Below, one piece after another: positions 54,866 to 64,000 of a DNA stretch of 64,000 nt. The position numbers and the translations under genes were made by a program. Under the pieces are notes generated by a model. The model was given only the letters and a program-made list of their open reading frames with translations, did no database searches and had not been told where the DNA came from. Source of the stretch: Pseudoalteromonas sp. XMcav2-N (GTDB taxonomy: Bacteria > Pseudomonadota > Gammaproteobacteria > Enterobacterales > Alteromonadaceae); the NCBI RefSeq assembly GCF_024124545.1, contig NZ_JAMXSF010000012.1, forward strand, positions 96,823 to 160,822. The letters run 5' to 3'. How positions within the stretch are numbered: the first letter of the stretch is position 1; the number at the start of each line of letters is the position of its first letter.

Positions 54866-57463
54866 TTACACAGCCTGCTGAATAATCACACTGTCTGCTT
54901 TTTTTGTGTAGTGAGGCATTTTGTGGAAGTTCAGATAGCGATAAGTATCAGCTGCAGTGGCATTGATCCGCTCGGCATATTCCTGATACTCCGCTGGGGT
55001 CGGTAATTTACCCATAATCGCTGCCACGGCGGCCAGTTCTGCAGACGCCAGATAAACATTGGCACCTGTCCCTAAGCGGTTGGGGAAATTACGCGTCGAC
55101 GTAGACACCACAGTGGCTTTGTCAGCCACCCGAGCCTGATTACCCATACACAAAGAGCATCCCGGCGTTTCGATGCGCGCACCAACACGACCATAAATCC
55201 CATAGTAACCTTCATCAGTTAGCTGATCCCTGTCCATTTTGGTAGGAGGCGCCACCCACAGTTGAGTGGGTAACCGACCACCGAAATTGTCCAGTAACTT
55301 ACCTGCCGCCCTAAAGTGACCGATGTTGGTCATACAAGAACCTATAAAGACTTCATCGATTTTCTCGCCGGTAACTTCTGATAGCAAACGCGCATCATCA
55401 GGGTCATTCGGCGCACATAAAATAGGCTCTTGAATTTCTGCCAGATCAATCTCAATTGTATGCGCATACTCTGCGTCGGCATCTGCCGTCATCAGCTCTG
55501 GATTGGCCAGCCACTCTTCCATTTTAGTAATACGACGCTCTATGGTTCGAACATCACCATACCCCTCTGAGATCATCCACTTTAACATGACGGTGTTGGA
55601 GTTCAGATACTCTTCGATGGACTCCTGTGACAACTTAACTGTACAACCCGCAGCTGAACGCTCAGCCGATGCATCAGATAATTCAAATGCCTGTTCTACA
55701 GTGAGGTGTTCAACCCCTTCAATTTCCAGTATACGACCAGAGAACTCATTGATCTTACCCTTCTTTTCAACCGTCAGCAGGCCTTGCTTGATGGCATAAT
55801 AGGGAATCGCATGTACCAAATCACGTAACGTAATACCAGGCTGCATCTGACCTTTAAAACGAACCAAAACGGATTCTGGCATATCCAGTGGCATCACGCC
55901 GGTCGCCGCCGCAAAGGCTACCGCACCAGACCCCGCAGGGAAGGAAATGCCCAATGGGAAACGCGTATGGGAATCTCCGCCAGTGCCTACTGTGTCAGGC
56001 AGCAACATTCGATTCAGCCATGAATGGATAACCCCGTCTCCAGGGCGCAATGACACACCGCCACGGTTCATAATGAAATCAGGCAAAGTATGATGCGTAT
56101 TCACATCGATAGGTTTGGGGTAAGCAGAAGTATGGCAGAACGACTGCATTGTCAGATCTGCTGAAAAGCCCAGACAGGCCAGATCTTTCAGCTCATCCCG
56201 GGTCATAGGTCCAGTGGTATCCTGTGACCCTACTGTGGTCATAGTTGGCTCACAATATTGTCCCGGACGTACACCTGGCATATTGCAGGCACGACCCACC
56301 ATTTTCTGCGCCAGAGTGAAGCCTTTGCCTGAATCTTGGATCAATTTCGGTTTACAGAATATCTCTTCCTGCGCCATGCCCAGCGACTGACGCGCTTTGT
56401 CAGTCAAGCCCCGACCAATGATCAACGGGATCCGGCCTCCGGCACGCACCTCATCCAGGATCACGTCTGATTTTAGGCTAAATGTGGTGATCACCTCATC
56501 ACTGCCGTGACGCTTCACAACGCCCTCATACGGGTAGATATCAATTTGATCACCCATGTTCAGGTCGTCTACGGGTAACTCAATCGGCAGCGCGCCCGAG
56601 TCTTCCATGGTATTGAAGAAAATAGGTGCAATCTTACCGCCAAGGCAAACACCGCCCACTCGCTTGTTCGGGACAAACGGAATGTCATCCCCCATAAACC
56701 ACAGTACAGAGTTTGTCGCCGATTTACGTGAAGAGCCGGTACCAACCACATCACCGACATACGCCAATTGTAAGCCTTGTTGCTTCAAGACCTCCAGCTG
56801 GTCCACCGGGCCAACTTCGCCCGGCTTGTCCGGATTAATCCCATCACGTTCATTTTTCAGCATCGCCAGCGCATGTAATGGAATATCCGGCCGTGACCAG
56901 GCATCAGGTGCCGGTGACAGATCGTCGGTATTTGTTTCACCAGTGACTTTAAATACGGTGACAGAGATTTTGTCTGCGACAGCCGGCTTTTCTAAAAACC
57001 ACTCAGCGTTGGCCCAAGACTCAATCACTTGTTTAGCAAATGCATTACCTGCTTTGGCTTTTTCTTCAACATCATAAAATGCATCAAACATCAGTAGGGT
57101 ATGAGACAACCCTTTAACAGCAATGGGTGCCAGTTCGTCGTCATCCAGAAGATCTATCATAGGGGCAATGTTGTAACCGCCCAGCATAGTACCCAGCAAC
57201 TCGGCTGCATAAGCTTTTGAGATCAATGCCGACTCAGCTTCACCTTTTGTGATAGCGGCCAAAAAGCCCGCTTTAACATAGGCAGCGTCGTCCACCCCTG
57301 GTGGTACACGGTTGATAAATAGATCGACAATAAACTCTTCTTCACCTGCCGGTGGTGTTTTCAATAATTCGATCAGTTCTGCCGTTTGCTGCGCGTCGAG
57401 CGGTTTAGGGACGATCCCTTGTGCCGCGCGCTCCTCAACATGTTTACGATATTCTTGAAGCAC
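54866..57463 (-). CDS. acnB: Bifunctional aconitate hydratase 2 / 2-methylisocitrate dehydratase
   Basis: AcnB is the main TCA-cycle aconitase, interconverting citrate and isocitrate. At 865 residues it equals the E. coli length. An N-terminal HEAT-like domain is followed by the swivel domain ([12 protein letters not shown]) and the iron-sulfur catalytic part. Cluster cysteines are in FIGSCMTN and [12 protein letters not shown], and [11 protein letters not shown] binds substrate. The start is GTG with AGAGGG 8 bp upstream and the family N-terminus [12 protein letters not shown]. Monocistronic with its own terminator. Confidence 0.98.
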   Translation of the reverse strand: MLQEYRKHVEERAAQGIVPKPLDAQQTAELIELLKTPPAGEEEFIVDLFINRVPPGVDDAAYVKAGFLAAITKGEAESALISKAYAAELLGTMLGGYNIAPMIDLLDDDELAPIAVKGLSHTLLMFDAFYDVEEKAKAGNAFAKQVIESWANAEWFLEKPAVADKISVTVFKVTGETNTDDLSPAPDAWSRPDIPLHALAMLKNERDGINPDKPGEVGPVDQLEVLKQQGLQLAYVGDVVGTGSSRKSATNSVLWFMGDDIPFVPNKRVGGVCLGGKIAPIFFNTMEDSGALPIELPVDDLNMGDQIDIYPYEGVVKRHGSDEVITTFSLKSDVILDEVRAGGRIPLIIGRGLTDKARQSLGMAQEEIFCKPKLIQDSGKGFTLAQKMVGRACNMPGVRPGQYCEPTMTTVGSQDTTGPMTRDELKDLACLGFSADLTMQSFCHTSAYPKPIDVNTHHTLPDFIMNRGGVSLRPGDGVIHSWLNRMLLPDTVGTGGDSHTRFPLGISFPAGSGAVAFAAATGVMPLDMPESVLVRFKGQMQPGITLRDLVHAIPYYAIKQGLLTVEKKGKINEFSGRILEIEGVEHLTVEQAFELSDASAERSAAGCTVKLSQESIEEYLNSNTVMLKWMISEGYGDVRTIERRITKMEEWLANPELMTADADAEYAHTIEIDLAEIQEPILCAPNDPDDARLLSEVTGEKIDEVFIGSCMTNIGHFRAAGKLLDNFGGRLPTQLWVAPPTKMDRDQLTDEGYYGIYGRVGARIETPGCSLCMGNQARVADKATVVSTSTRNFPNRLGTGANVYLASAELAAVAAIMGKLPTPAEYQEYAERINATAADTYRYLNFHKMPHYTKKADSVIIQQAV

Positions 57464-57705
57464 AGTTTTGCCCTCTTGGTGACGTGAACGGATAGTTAAA
57501 GCCAGGTACTCACAAGTACCAATAAATTTACTTAAACATAAAATATGATGATTGATTATAAGGTCTTAGAGTATAGATGAAAATCAAACGGCTACTTAGT
57601 CGTCTTATACTCGATATAAACAACGTGAATGTCAGAAAAGAAAAAGAGCAAACTCATGAATATATGTAACCGTAAATAGTCAGTGACATGGGTATAAACC
57701 AGCCA

Positions 57706-57731
57706 CAAAAAAGCCCGGTTCACTCCGGGCT
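57706..57731 (-). terminator. Intrinsic terminator of the OmpA-family gene
   Basis: agcccgg / ccgggct with loop ttcact; on the minus strand the stem is followed by six Us. The 240 bp between this and acnB hold no gene. Confidence 0.85.
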
Positions 57732-57749
57732 ATCTCTACTCAAATCTGA

Positions 57750-58805
57750 TTAACGTTGAACTTTTACGCGTTCGATTGATTTCACTTTTGCTTCTACACG
57801 ACGGTTTTCCGCATGAGCTTGTGCAGAGTCACCCATGTTTCTAAGTCGTTCTTCACCATAGCCAACCGTTGTAATACGCATTTCATCAATGCCTTTCTCG
57901 ACTAGCTGTTTTGCCACGGCATCTGCACGCTTCTTGGACAACCATTTGTTGTATTCTGCTTTACCCACCGCTGAGGTATGACCTTCAAGCACCACCGTTG
58001 TTTCAGGATGCTCATTCAGAAAGCGTACAACCGCCTGAATGTCATCCAGATACTGCTGAGACACGCTGGAGTTATTGTTAGGGAATCGTACCAGCAGGCT
58101 AACCGTCACTTCTTTGTCTTCATACAGTGTGCACCCCTTGGCATCGACTGCATCGCTCATAGGTGTGTTAGCACATTGATCATCCATGTCATAGATACCA
58201 TCTTTGTCGCTATCAACAGGCGCTGCATCTACCACCACAGGCTCTGGCTGCGGAGCAGGAGCAGGTTCAACAGGCTTGCTGTGACCTGAACTGCCAAAGA
58301 AATAATTGATCCCCAGCTTTGCGCCAACATCCGTGTACCCACGGTCAATACCCTGATAAATCGCCGTCTCAAAATTAGCCGCAAAGTTATCGCTGAAGTG
58401 ATGGCGATATCCTGCACCCACATTCACAAAGGTATTGCTGTCAAAGACATCAATTGACTTGAGACCCGCCAGCGCATAGAAAGGTCCACCGTTGAAGTGA
58501 TACAAAGCGTCAACGCCAATCCTGTCACCATCGACAGAATCGTTACGAACGCCCGACAGATCAAAATCCATGTCTGCATATTCAATGCGACCACTCCAGT
58601 ATTTACTGAAACGGTAACCCAACTCAGCACCCCAGCCTGTTGAGTCATCCACCGTAACACCGGCTGCATCTCGGCTATTTTCCCACTCCGCATTGTAGTA
58701 GTCGCCAAAGACACCTAAATACATGCCTTCTTTGTGCTCGTCGGCTTGCGCACCGGTTGCAATTAAAGCTGATACGACAATGCTTAGCATTCTTAGTTTC
58801 ATCAT
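57750..58805 (-). CDS. OmpA-family outer-membrane protein
   Basis: A 351-residue protein: signal peptide (about 1-22, GAQADE), an eight-stranded barrel-like N-terminal domain (about 25-175), and a Pro-rich hinge (VEPAPAPQPEPV). A thrombospondin type 3-like calcium motif follows (DSDKDGIYDMDDQC), then the peptidoglycan-binding OmpA domain (LEGHTSAVGKAEYNKWLSKKRADAV region, with NRRVEAKV). It anchors the outer membrane to the wall. Two adjacent ATGs (58805, 58802) follow GAGGGAAGG; the first is used. The longer frame to 58832 is rejected. Confidence 0.92.
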   Translation of the reverse strand: MMKLRMLSIVVSALIATGAQADEHKEGMYLGVFGDYYNAEWENSRDAAGVTVDDSTGWGAELGYRFSKYWSGRIEYADMDFDLSGVRNDSVDGDRIGVDALYHFNGGPFYALAGLKSIDVFDSNTFVNVGAGYRHHFSDNFAANFETAIYQGIDRGYTDVGAKLGINYFFGSSGHSKPVEPAPAPQPEPVVVDAAPVDSDKDGIYDMDDQCANTPMSDAVDAKGCTLYEDKEVTVSLLVRFPNNNSSVSQQYLDDIQAVVRFLNEHPETTVVLEGHTSAVGKAEYNKWLSKKRADAVAKQLVEKGIDEMRITTVGYGEERLRNMGDSAQAHAENRRVEAKVKSIERVKVQR

Positions 58806-58913
58806 CCTTCCCTCTGTAAAATAATAGTGCAATCTGATATTTGCAGTAATAATAGTAGATGATGTCTTAATATTTACTTAACACCAGATAGGAATTTTTT
58901 GTTAATTTTACAT

Positions 58914-60701
58914 TCAGCTCTGATGACCAAATAGCACTCGATAAAGACCTTGCTCTGCAACCAGGCTAAGGTGATCGCCAGCCTGACTCACCACTCCATC
59001 ATCCAATACATAGATTTGATCTGCCTGACGAATCGCACTCAGACGATGTGCAATAATGAGTGTGGTTCTGCCAGATAAGAAGGTATTTAAGTTGCGGTGG
59101 ATCTTCGCCTCTGTCTCAACATCTAACGCCGAAGTCGCCTCATCGAGTATCACTACTTTAGGGTCGGCAGCTACCATGCGTGCAATCGCCAGACGCTGTT
59201 TTTGTCCTCCAGATAAGCGAACGCCATTTCTGCCTACCACGGTATCGAGCTGCTGTGGCATTTCCATAACGGTCTGGGCAAGTTCGGCTACCTTTAGCGC
59301 ATGCCAAAGCTGCTCATCATCACACGGCTTACCCATTGACAAATTTTCCCGAATACTGGCATTAAACAGTATCGGCTGCTGTAACACAGTTACAACATGC
59401 TCGCGAATTGCGTGAAAACCCACTTTTTCTACCGGTATATCATTAATCATGATATCCCCGGCCTGCTTCTGGTATAGCCCCAGTAGTAACTGAACGACAG
59501 TCGACTTGCCGCCACCAGACACCGCCACCAAAGCCGTTTTTTTCCCACTGGGTAAAGTCAAAGACACATCATTGAGTACTGGCAAACCATCCTGATAAGC
59601 AAAGCTGACATGACGGAAATCTATCCGGATATTGGACTGTTGAAATATCTTGCTGTCTGCCACCTGATGCGGCTCGGTGTCAAATGCCAGAACCTGATTG
59701 AGGCGCTGTAGCGCAGCCGTGGCACCGTAGTAAGCATACTGAATGCTTAGTATTTCCTGTACCGGCCCCATCATAAACCACAAGTAGCCAAACACCGCAA
59801 AGATCTGGCCAACGGTCAGATCAGAAAAGACCACCATCAGCATGGCAATGGCGCGAAACACCTCAAAGCCTAATAAGAATACTGTAAAGCTCAAGCGATT
59901 GACCGCATCGGTCTTCCATTGTGACTGTACAGAGTGATGACGCAATGACTTTGCAGCATCCACAACGGTATCAAAATAGCTTTGCTCACGTCGCATGGCT
60001 TTTAACTGAGCGATGGCATCTAAGGTGTCGACCAGTGCACTCTGAAACGCTTCAAAGGCATTGTTTTGACGCTTTTTAAGATCCTTGACACGTTTGCCAA
60101 ATTGCCGGGAAAAGTAAATCACTGCAGGATTCAGAGTCAGAATGATCAATCCAAGCACCCAGTCGATCCAGAGTAACACTACAGCCGTTCCTATAATCGT
60201 TAGAATACCAATTAAAAAACGGGATAAAGTTTGGCTGATAAATCCATCGAGTGTTTCAATATCTGTGATACATCGAGAGCTGATCGCCGCAGCACCCTGT
60301 GTTTCATATTCTTTTAGCTGCACTTTTGCCAAATGCACCAGCAGTCTTTCGCGGATCCGATAAGAAATATCCTTACCAATAATGGTAAACTGCCGAGACT
60401 GAGCAACCCCCAACAGCAGCGCTGCGAGCCTCATGCATATCACGGCAATCAGGATCGATACGATATAGCCTGTTGCGCCTTGCCACTGCGCAGGTAAGAA
60501 CGCATTCAACGTATCTACTGCCGTCCCGGGATGTGCCAATAGTACTTCATCAACCAGCAAAGGCATCATCAGTGGGATAGGCACACTCACCAAAGCAGCA
60601 CACAATGCGATGAGATGGGCATAAATCAATGGCGTTTTGTGCGTGAGGATCTGCCGTTTGATTTCCTGCCAGGTCAATGCCTGATCGGTCTGTTCACTCA
60701 T
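58914..60701 (-). CDS. ABC transporter, exporter-type fused permease/ATPase
   Basis: A 595-residue half transporter: six TM helices (about 25-315) and a nucleotide-binding domain (about 355-590) with LSGGQKQR signature, VVILDEATSALD Walker B and IIAHRLS H-loop. Walker A reads AVSGGGKST, so the first conserved Gly is Ala. There is no N-terminal C39 peptidase domain, so it is not a double-glycine-leader processing exporter. The substrate is unknown. It starts 3 bp after selO, as the third gene of a minus-strand operon. Confidence 0.92.
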   Translation of the reverse strand: MSEQTDQALTWQEIKRQILTHKTPLIYAHLIALCAALVSVPIPLMMPLLVDEVLLAHPGTAVDTLNAFLPAQWQGATGYIVSILIAVICMRLAALLLGVAQSRQFTIIGKDISYRIRERLLVHLAKVQLKEYETQGAAAISSRCITDIETLDGFISQTLSRFLIGILTIIGTAVVLLWIDWVLGLIILTLNPAVIYFSRQFGKRVKDLKKRQNNAFEAFQSALVDTLDAIAQLKAMRREQSYFDTVVDAAKSLRHHSVQSQWKTDAVNRLSFTVFLLGFEVFRAIAMLMVVFSDLTVGQIFAVFGYLWFMMGPVQEILSIQYAYYGATAALQRLNQVLAFDTEPHQVADSKIFQQSNIRIDFRHVSFAYQDGLPVLNDVSLTLPSGKKTALVAVSGGGKSTVVQLLLGLYQKQAGDIMINDIPVEKVGFHAIREHVVTVLQQPILFNASIRENLSMGKPCDDEQLWHALKVAELAQTVMEMPQQLDTVVGRNGVRLSGGQKQRLAIARMVAADPKVVILDEATSALDVETEAKIHRNLNTFLSGRTTLIIAHRLSAIRQADQIYVLDDGVVSQAGDHLSLVAEQGLYRVLFGHQS

Positions 60702-60704
60702 AGT

Positions 60705-62141
60705 TTAAGTACCACAAAACGTTTGATAGGTCTGTTCGTTCGACATGGTTGCCAGCCACCTTGCAGGGTATACCTGATATAAGTAAGGCGTTTTGAGTGC
60801 ATGCAGCCATTGTGTAAATTCGTCGCTATGCTTCGCGAGGTTAAACTCGCCAATGAAGTGCTCGACCATACCATTGCGCGGGATGATCGCAGGATTAACC
60901 GACTGCATGATAGTATGTGCAGCTGACAAGTTGCTGTCTCCAACTCGTTTTCGCCACTTTCCGGTCCAGTCAGCCAATACCTCTGGTATCACATAACCAG
61001 GAAGCGGAGTGGGCTGTATCGAGTTGGTAAGGGCTGCAAAGGTATTGGTGTAATCGAGTTTGTTTTGCTGCATGAGCGATAGCAGTTCACTTAACAGTGT
61101 CTGATCAGACTCCTGCCAGCTTAGTAGCCCGAGCTTTTTTGACCACATCTGTTGATAGCCCTGGTTAAATTCTTCCGCAAACTGGCTTAAGACACCGGAA
61201 AAGCGTTCGAGTGCGGCATCTTTATCATCCATCAACAGCATCAGCGACTCAGCAAGGCGGCCACAGTTCCAGCTGGCAATATTCGGTTGCTGACCAAATG
61301 CATAACGTCCCTGACGATCAATGGAGCTAAACACCGCATCAAATGAGAAAGACTCCATCATCGCACAGGGCCCATAATCAATGGTTTCACCGTTAATCAG
61401 AGTGTTATCCGTGTTCATAACACCATGGATAAAACCAACCTGCATCCACTTTAGGATCAAGGCACACTGATGCAAACATACACGCTCGAAAAAGTCGAAG
61501 ACTCTTTGCTCACCACTTGAGGAAATGTCATTAAACTGATCTGTGATGCAAAGCTCCACCAATTGCTGCATTGCATCAACGTCCTTTTTCATTGCCATCA
61601 GCTGAAATGTTCCAACCCGGATATGGCTTCTGGCAATGCGACATACAACGGCACCGGGCTCTCGCTCTTGCCTCATTACCTGCTGATTGGTCGACAACAC
61701 TGCCAGACACTGTGTTGTCGGTACTCCCAGCGCCCGCATTGCATGACTCATGATGTATTCTCTCACGGCAGGACCCAGTGCGCATAACCCATCGCCCCCA
61801 CGAGAAAAAACCGTCGCCCCAGAGCCTTTCAGGTGCATATCATAGGTATGCCCCTGCGCTGTAGTAAAGGAGGCGATTAGATGCGCTCGGCCATCACCAA
61901 GCTGTGGATTAAAGTGACCAAACTGGTGACCGCAATATGCCATTGCAACCGGCTCGATGTTTTCAACTCGGGACCTACCCGCCAGATAGTCTCGCAACTG
62001 CTGCTGATCAACATCCATACCCAATTCGGTTAATAAGTCTGAATTGGTTAATAGTAGCTGTGCGTGTTCAAACTGCTGAGGCCGTTGCGGCACCAGGTAA
62101 ACCTCACCCAATTCGGTGTAACGGGAAAAAAAGTCACTCAT
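60705..62141 (-). CDS. selO: Protein adenylyltransferase SelO (YdiU)
   Basis: SelO is a pseudokinase that AMPylates Ser, Thr or Tyr, linked to redox stress. At 478 residues it is full length. It has CGHQFGHFNPQLGDGRA, HLKGSGATVFSRGGDG with the nucleotide-binding Lys and Arg, GVMNTDN and IDYGPCAMM with the metal-binding Asn and Asp, and a C-terminal TFCGT with the conserved near-terminal Cys. ATG overlaps the TGA of the Tag-like gene (ATGA). The downstream ABC transporter follows by 3 bp. Confidence 0.95.
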   Translation of the reverse strand: MSDFFSRYTELGEVYLVPQRPQQFEHAQLLLTNSDLLTELGMDVDQQQLRDYLAGRSRVENIEPVAMAYCGHQFGHFNPQLGDGRAHLIASFTTAQGHTYDMHLKGSGATVFSRGGDGLCALGPAVREYIMSHAMRALGVPTTQCLAVLSTNQQVMRQEREPGAVVCRIARSHIRVGTFQLMAMKKDVDAMQQLVELCITDQFNDISSSGEQRVFDFFERVCLHQCALILKWMQVGFIHGVMNTDNTLINGETIDYGPCAMMESFSFDAVFSSIDRQGRYAFGQQPNIASWNCGRLAESLMLLMDDKDAALERFSGVLSQFAEEFNQGYQQMWSKKLGLLSWQESDQTLLSELLSLMQQNKLDYTNTFAALTNSIQPTPLPGYVIPEVLADWTGKWRKRVGDSNLSAAHTIMQSVNPAIIPRNGMVEHFIGEFNLAKHSDEFTQWLHALKTPYLYQVYPARWLATMSNEQTYQTFCGT

Positions 62142-62830
62142 GATGAAACTCCTACCACATTGTCACCCACGCTATAAGCAACGAGCTGACTTAATTTTTG
62201 CAACGAATAACCACTTTGTCTACGTAGCTCATTGAAGAAGGCTTGTGCAGCACGCAATGACTTTTGGCTATGCAGTCCACCAGAGATAACATCATGTGCT
62301 CTCAGATAAGCCTCAACATCACGGCTCAGAATAAATGTATCTTTTCCAACAGCCCTCAGTGCATAAGGACCTGTGTTACCACCCAGCCGGCTCCCCTGCT
62401 TTTTCAGCAAGAGCCATAATTCTATAATGTTGTCTTCCGGCCAGTTCGCCACTAGCTTACTAAACTTACCATGTTCAAGTGCCAGCTCATGGATCATCTG
62501 ACAGTTATGAGCAACGCTCTGCACTTTCTTGTAGTTACGTACTATACGTTCGTCCTGTGCACGCTGTTCATACATTTCAGGCGACATATACAGTAGCTTT
62601 TCCACCGAAAAGTCCCAAAATACTTCACGAAAACCGGGCCACTTTGCATTGATCACAGACCAGTAGAACCCACTTTGAAATATTTTTCTTGTAAATTCTT
62701 CTAACCAAACATCATCGGATAGCTTTATCAGCTGTACTTTTGACAATGGCTCCGTGAGTAGTGGCTCCAGTGAATCATTCAAGCCTTTTCTCGCGCATGC
62801 TCGTTCATAAATATCTAAAAAACTTTCCAC
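62138..62830 (-). CDS. DNA-3-methyladenine glycosylase I-like protein (Tag family)
   Basis: A 230-residue protein whose central part resembles Tag glycosylases: FTRKIFQSGFYWSVINAKWPGFREVFWDF (split; about residues 46-74), RIVRNYKKVQSVAHN and the GGNTGPYALRAVGKDTFILSRDV region where Tag would end its helix-hairpin-helix domain. The zinc-binding Cys/His set of E. coli Tag is not evident, and the N-terminus (ERACARKG) is longer. Removal of alkylated adenine is plausible but not proven. The start is GTG with AAGG upstream. First gene of an operon with selO. Confidence 0.7.
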   Translation of the reverse strand: MESFLDIYERACARKGLNDSLEPLLTEPLSKVQLIKLSDDVWLEEFTRKIFQSGFYWSVINAKWPGFREVFWDFSVEKLLYMSPEMYEQRAQDERIVRNYKKVQSVAHNCQMIHELALEHGKFSKLVANWPEDNIIELWLLLKKQGSRLGGNTGPYALRAVGKDTFILSRDVEAYLRAHDVISGGLHSQKSLRAAQAFFNELRRQSGYSLQKLSQLVAYSVGDNVVGVSS

Positions 62831-62940
62831 AACTTAGCCTTTTATTCTCATCATTTGGTTAATCGCTTTTGTTGGCCTATTCGTTTTATTCAACAATAAG
62901 CGCTATAGTTTTGTTTAGCCCAGTTTTTAGAGCCTTGTCA

Positions 62941-63678
62941 GTGAAATACATTATTTTTGCTTTGGTTTTTAGTCTCACTACCGCAGCCGAGACAGTACAT
63001 ATTACAACAGGTCAATGGCCACCATACGTAGACAGGCACCGTGAGGATCAGGGCTGTACCGCTCAGCTTATCCGAGATGCATTTGCTTTGCACGGGATCC
63101 GGGTCAGGTTTGTGTTTATGCCATGGCAGCGGGCCTATGAGGAGGGGAAAAAAACTGAATTTATAGGTAGCGCTTACTGGTACTATAATGAAAAGCGGGC
63201 ATCAGAGTACATCTATACCAGTTATCCTATCACCTCAGAAGTATCTCACTTTTATCATCTTGATACTCTGGCATTCAAATTTAACTCTTATGCCGACCTC
63301 AAGCCCTATCGATTACTAATTAACAAAGGCCTGACTTATCCAGATCTGCTTTGGCAAGCCATTAAGGAACATGAGATTGAAGTCATGGAGGCAACGTATA
63401 CCACCAAAAACTTACAATTTCTGCTACGCCGACGCACAGACATTATTATTTTGGATGAGCAGACAGAGAGAGAATACGCCAAAGCCCTACCAGACTCTGA
63501 TCTGAAACGCCTGGTAAGACAGCCAAAACCAGCATTCTTTAACCAGGGGTTTCTGTTGATAAATCAACATAGTGAAAAATATGCGAGGATATTCGATCAG
63601 TCAGTGAGAAAGCTGATGTCTGACACCACTTATCAGGAAAAATATAAGGCAAATTGCTCAGCAATTAACGACTACTAA
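62941..63678 (+). CDS. Periplasmic solute-binding protein (SBP_bac_3-like)
   Basis: A 245-residue exported protein with a signal peptide (about 1-16, LTTAAE) and a type II periplasmic binding fold. It reads ITTGQWPPYVD at the start of lobe 1, MPWQRAYEEGKKTEFIGSAYW, and ILDEQTEREYA later. This subgroup of small amino-acid-binding-like proteins is abundant and often orphaned in marine gammaproteobacteria; no transporter genes are adjacent. The longest frame begins with TTG 62869; GTG 62941 gives a proper signal peptide. The ligand is unknown. Confidence 0.8.
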   Translation: MKYIIFALVFSLTTAAETVHITTGQWPPYVDRHREDQGCTAQLIRDAFALHGIRVRFVFMPWQRAYEEGKKTEFIGSAYWYYNEKRASEYIYTSYPITSEVSHFYHLDTLAFKFNSYADLKPYRLLINKGLTYPDLLWQAIKEHEIEVMEATYTTKNLQFLLRRRTDIIILDEQTEREYAKALPDSDLKRLVRQPKPAFFNQGFLLINQHSEKYARIFDQSVRKLMSDTTYQEKYKANCSAINDY

Positions 63679-64000
63679 AAAATGCTGTTTTAGTATCCAG
63701 CAGAAAACTTATTTTATCTAGTCAGGCTTGATCTTGATTGGAGTCTGATAATGATTGTCTCCTCTGAGTACGATCCATACTCACTGTGTGGCCTGTTAGT
63801 AGATCCCGCATCAAGTGCGGGATGACGGTAGTGTAGATCTGTTTGAATGGAGAAATGTCGGCGCTCTCAACTAATACCAAATTGATTAAATTTATGATCT
63901 AATATCAAAATCTAATATCCATCGATGTGATAATGATTTTGCTGCCCTCTGAATTTAGTAAGCTCTCCAAACAGACTAAAGATCCCAGAAAGAAAGTACG
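63679..64000. other. Gene-free right end of window
   Basis: Apart from the palindrome at 63803-63823 I see no coding frame or RNA gene. Direct-repeat-like AT-rich text (ctaatatcaaaatctaatatc) occurs near 63899. Confidence 0.5.
63803..63823. repeat. REP-like palindrome
   Basis: atcccgca-tcaag-tgcgggat followed by gacgg resembles the short GC-rich extragenic palindromes scattered through many proteobacterial genomes. Only one copy is in the window. Confidence 0.5.

Noticed and set aside
58914..60701. ABC transporter as the exporter for the double-glycine peptides
   Set aside because: It lacks a C39 peptidase domain, lies 9 kb away and is in an operon with selO.

Overview
The window is chromosomal DNA of a marine gammaproteobacterium, most probably Pseudoalteromonas or a close Alteromonadales relative. 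This rests on recall of protein families and gene order (priA-ftsN-hslVU, glnA-DUF4124-glnLG, uvrD-tmcA, hutC/hutI), on many chemoreceptors and on moderate GC; no search was run. Nearly all of it is dense housekeeping sequence. I see no tRNA, rRNA, insertion sequence, prophage or CRISPR array.

Layout. 1-4.2 kb: 3' part of priA, ftsN, then hslVU behind a sigma-32-like promoter, and a DUF971 gene. 4.2-7.8 kb: a chemoreceptor, then a glycosyltransferase and a PAP2 phosphatase. 8-14.3 kb: rraA, histidine-utilisation genes (hutG-like, hutI, hutC with a HutC operator) around a degenerate GGDEF/EAL protein, and a YeeZ-like protein. 14.5-22.1 kb: three more chemoreceptors around hemN, one behind a sigma-28-like promoter; hemN has an FNR-like box. 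22.2-28.9 kb: the S10 ribosomal operon, rpsJ to rpsQ, on the minus strand. It is not followed by the spc operon but by an array of decayed copies of the rpsQ 3' end, most with a transcription terminator. 29.1-34.4 kb: plsB, tesB, an EVE-domain gene and a two-TM potassium channel. 34.6-44 kb: cheV; a LexA box heading the overlapping run uvrD-tmcA-substrate-binding protein-CheW/CZB hybrid; a tandem duplication of the hybrid's 3' end; typA. 44.2-49.1 kb: the nitrogen-control locus glnA, DUF4124, glnL, glnG, with three NtrC sites and a sigma-54 promoter. 49.2-52.3 kb: two short double-glycine-leader peptides (one frameshifted) flanking a cyclic-nucleotide-binding protein, then a class V aminotransferase and a 2-oxoglutarate dioxygenase. 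52.6-64 kb: a lipoprotein/beta-barrel pair, acnB, an OmpA-family protein, a Tag-like/selO/ABC exporter operon and a periplasmic binding protein.

Most unusual are (1) the rpsQ-tail/terminator array where the S10-spc junction is expected, with alternating unit types and copies that decay away from the gene; (2) an independent 200-bp duplication of the same design (gene 3' end plus intergenic sequence) behind the CheW/CZB gene; (3) the CheW domain apparently split by a CZB-like insert; and (4) the double-glycine-leader peptide pair, one member broken by a missing A in a homopolymer.

Start codons were revised where homology, ribosome binding sites or ATG versus TTG/GTG supported it; these are noted per gene.
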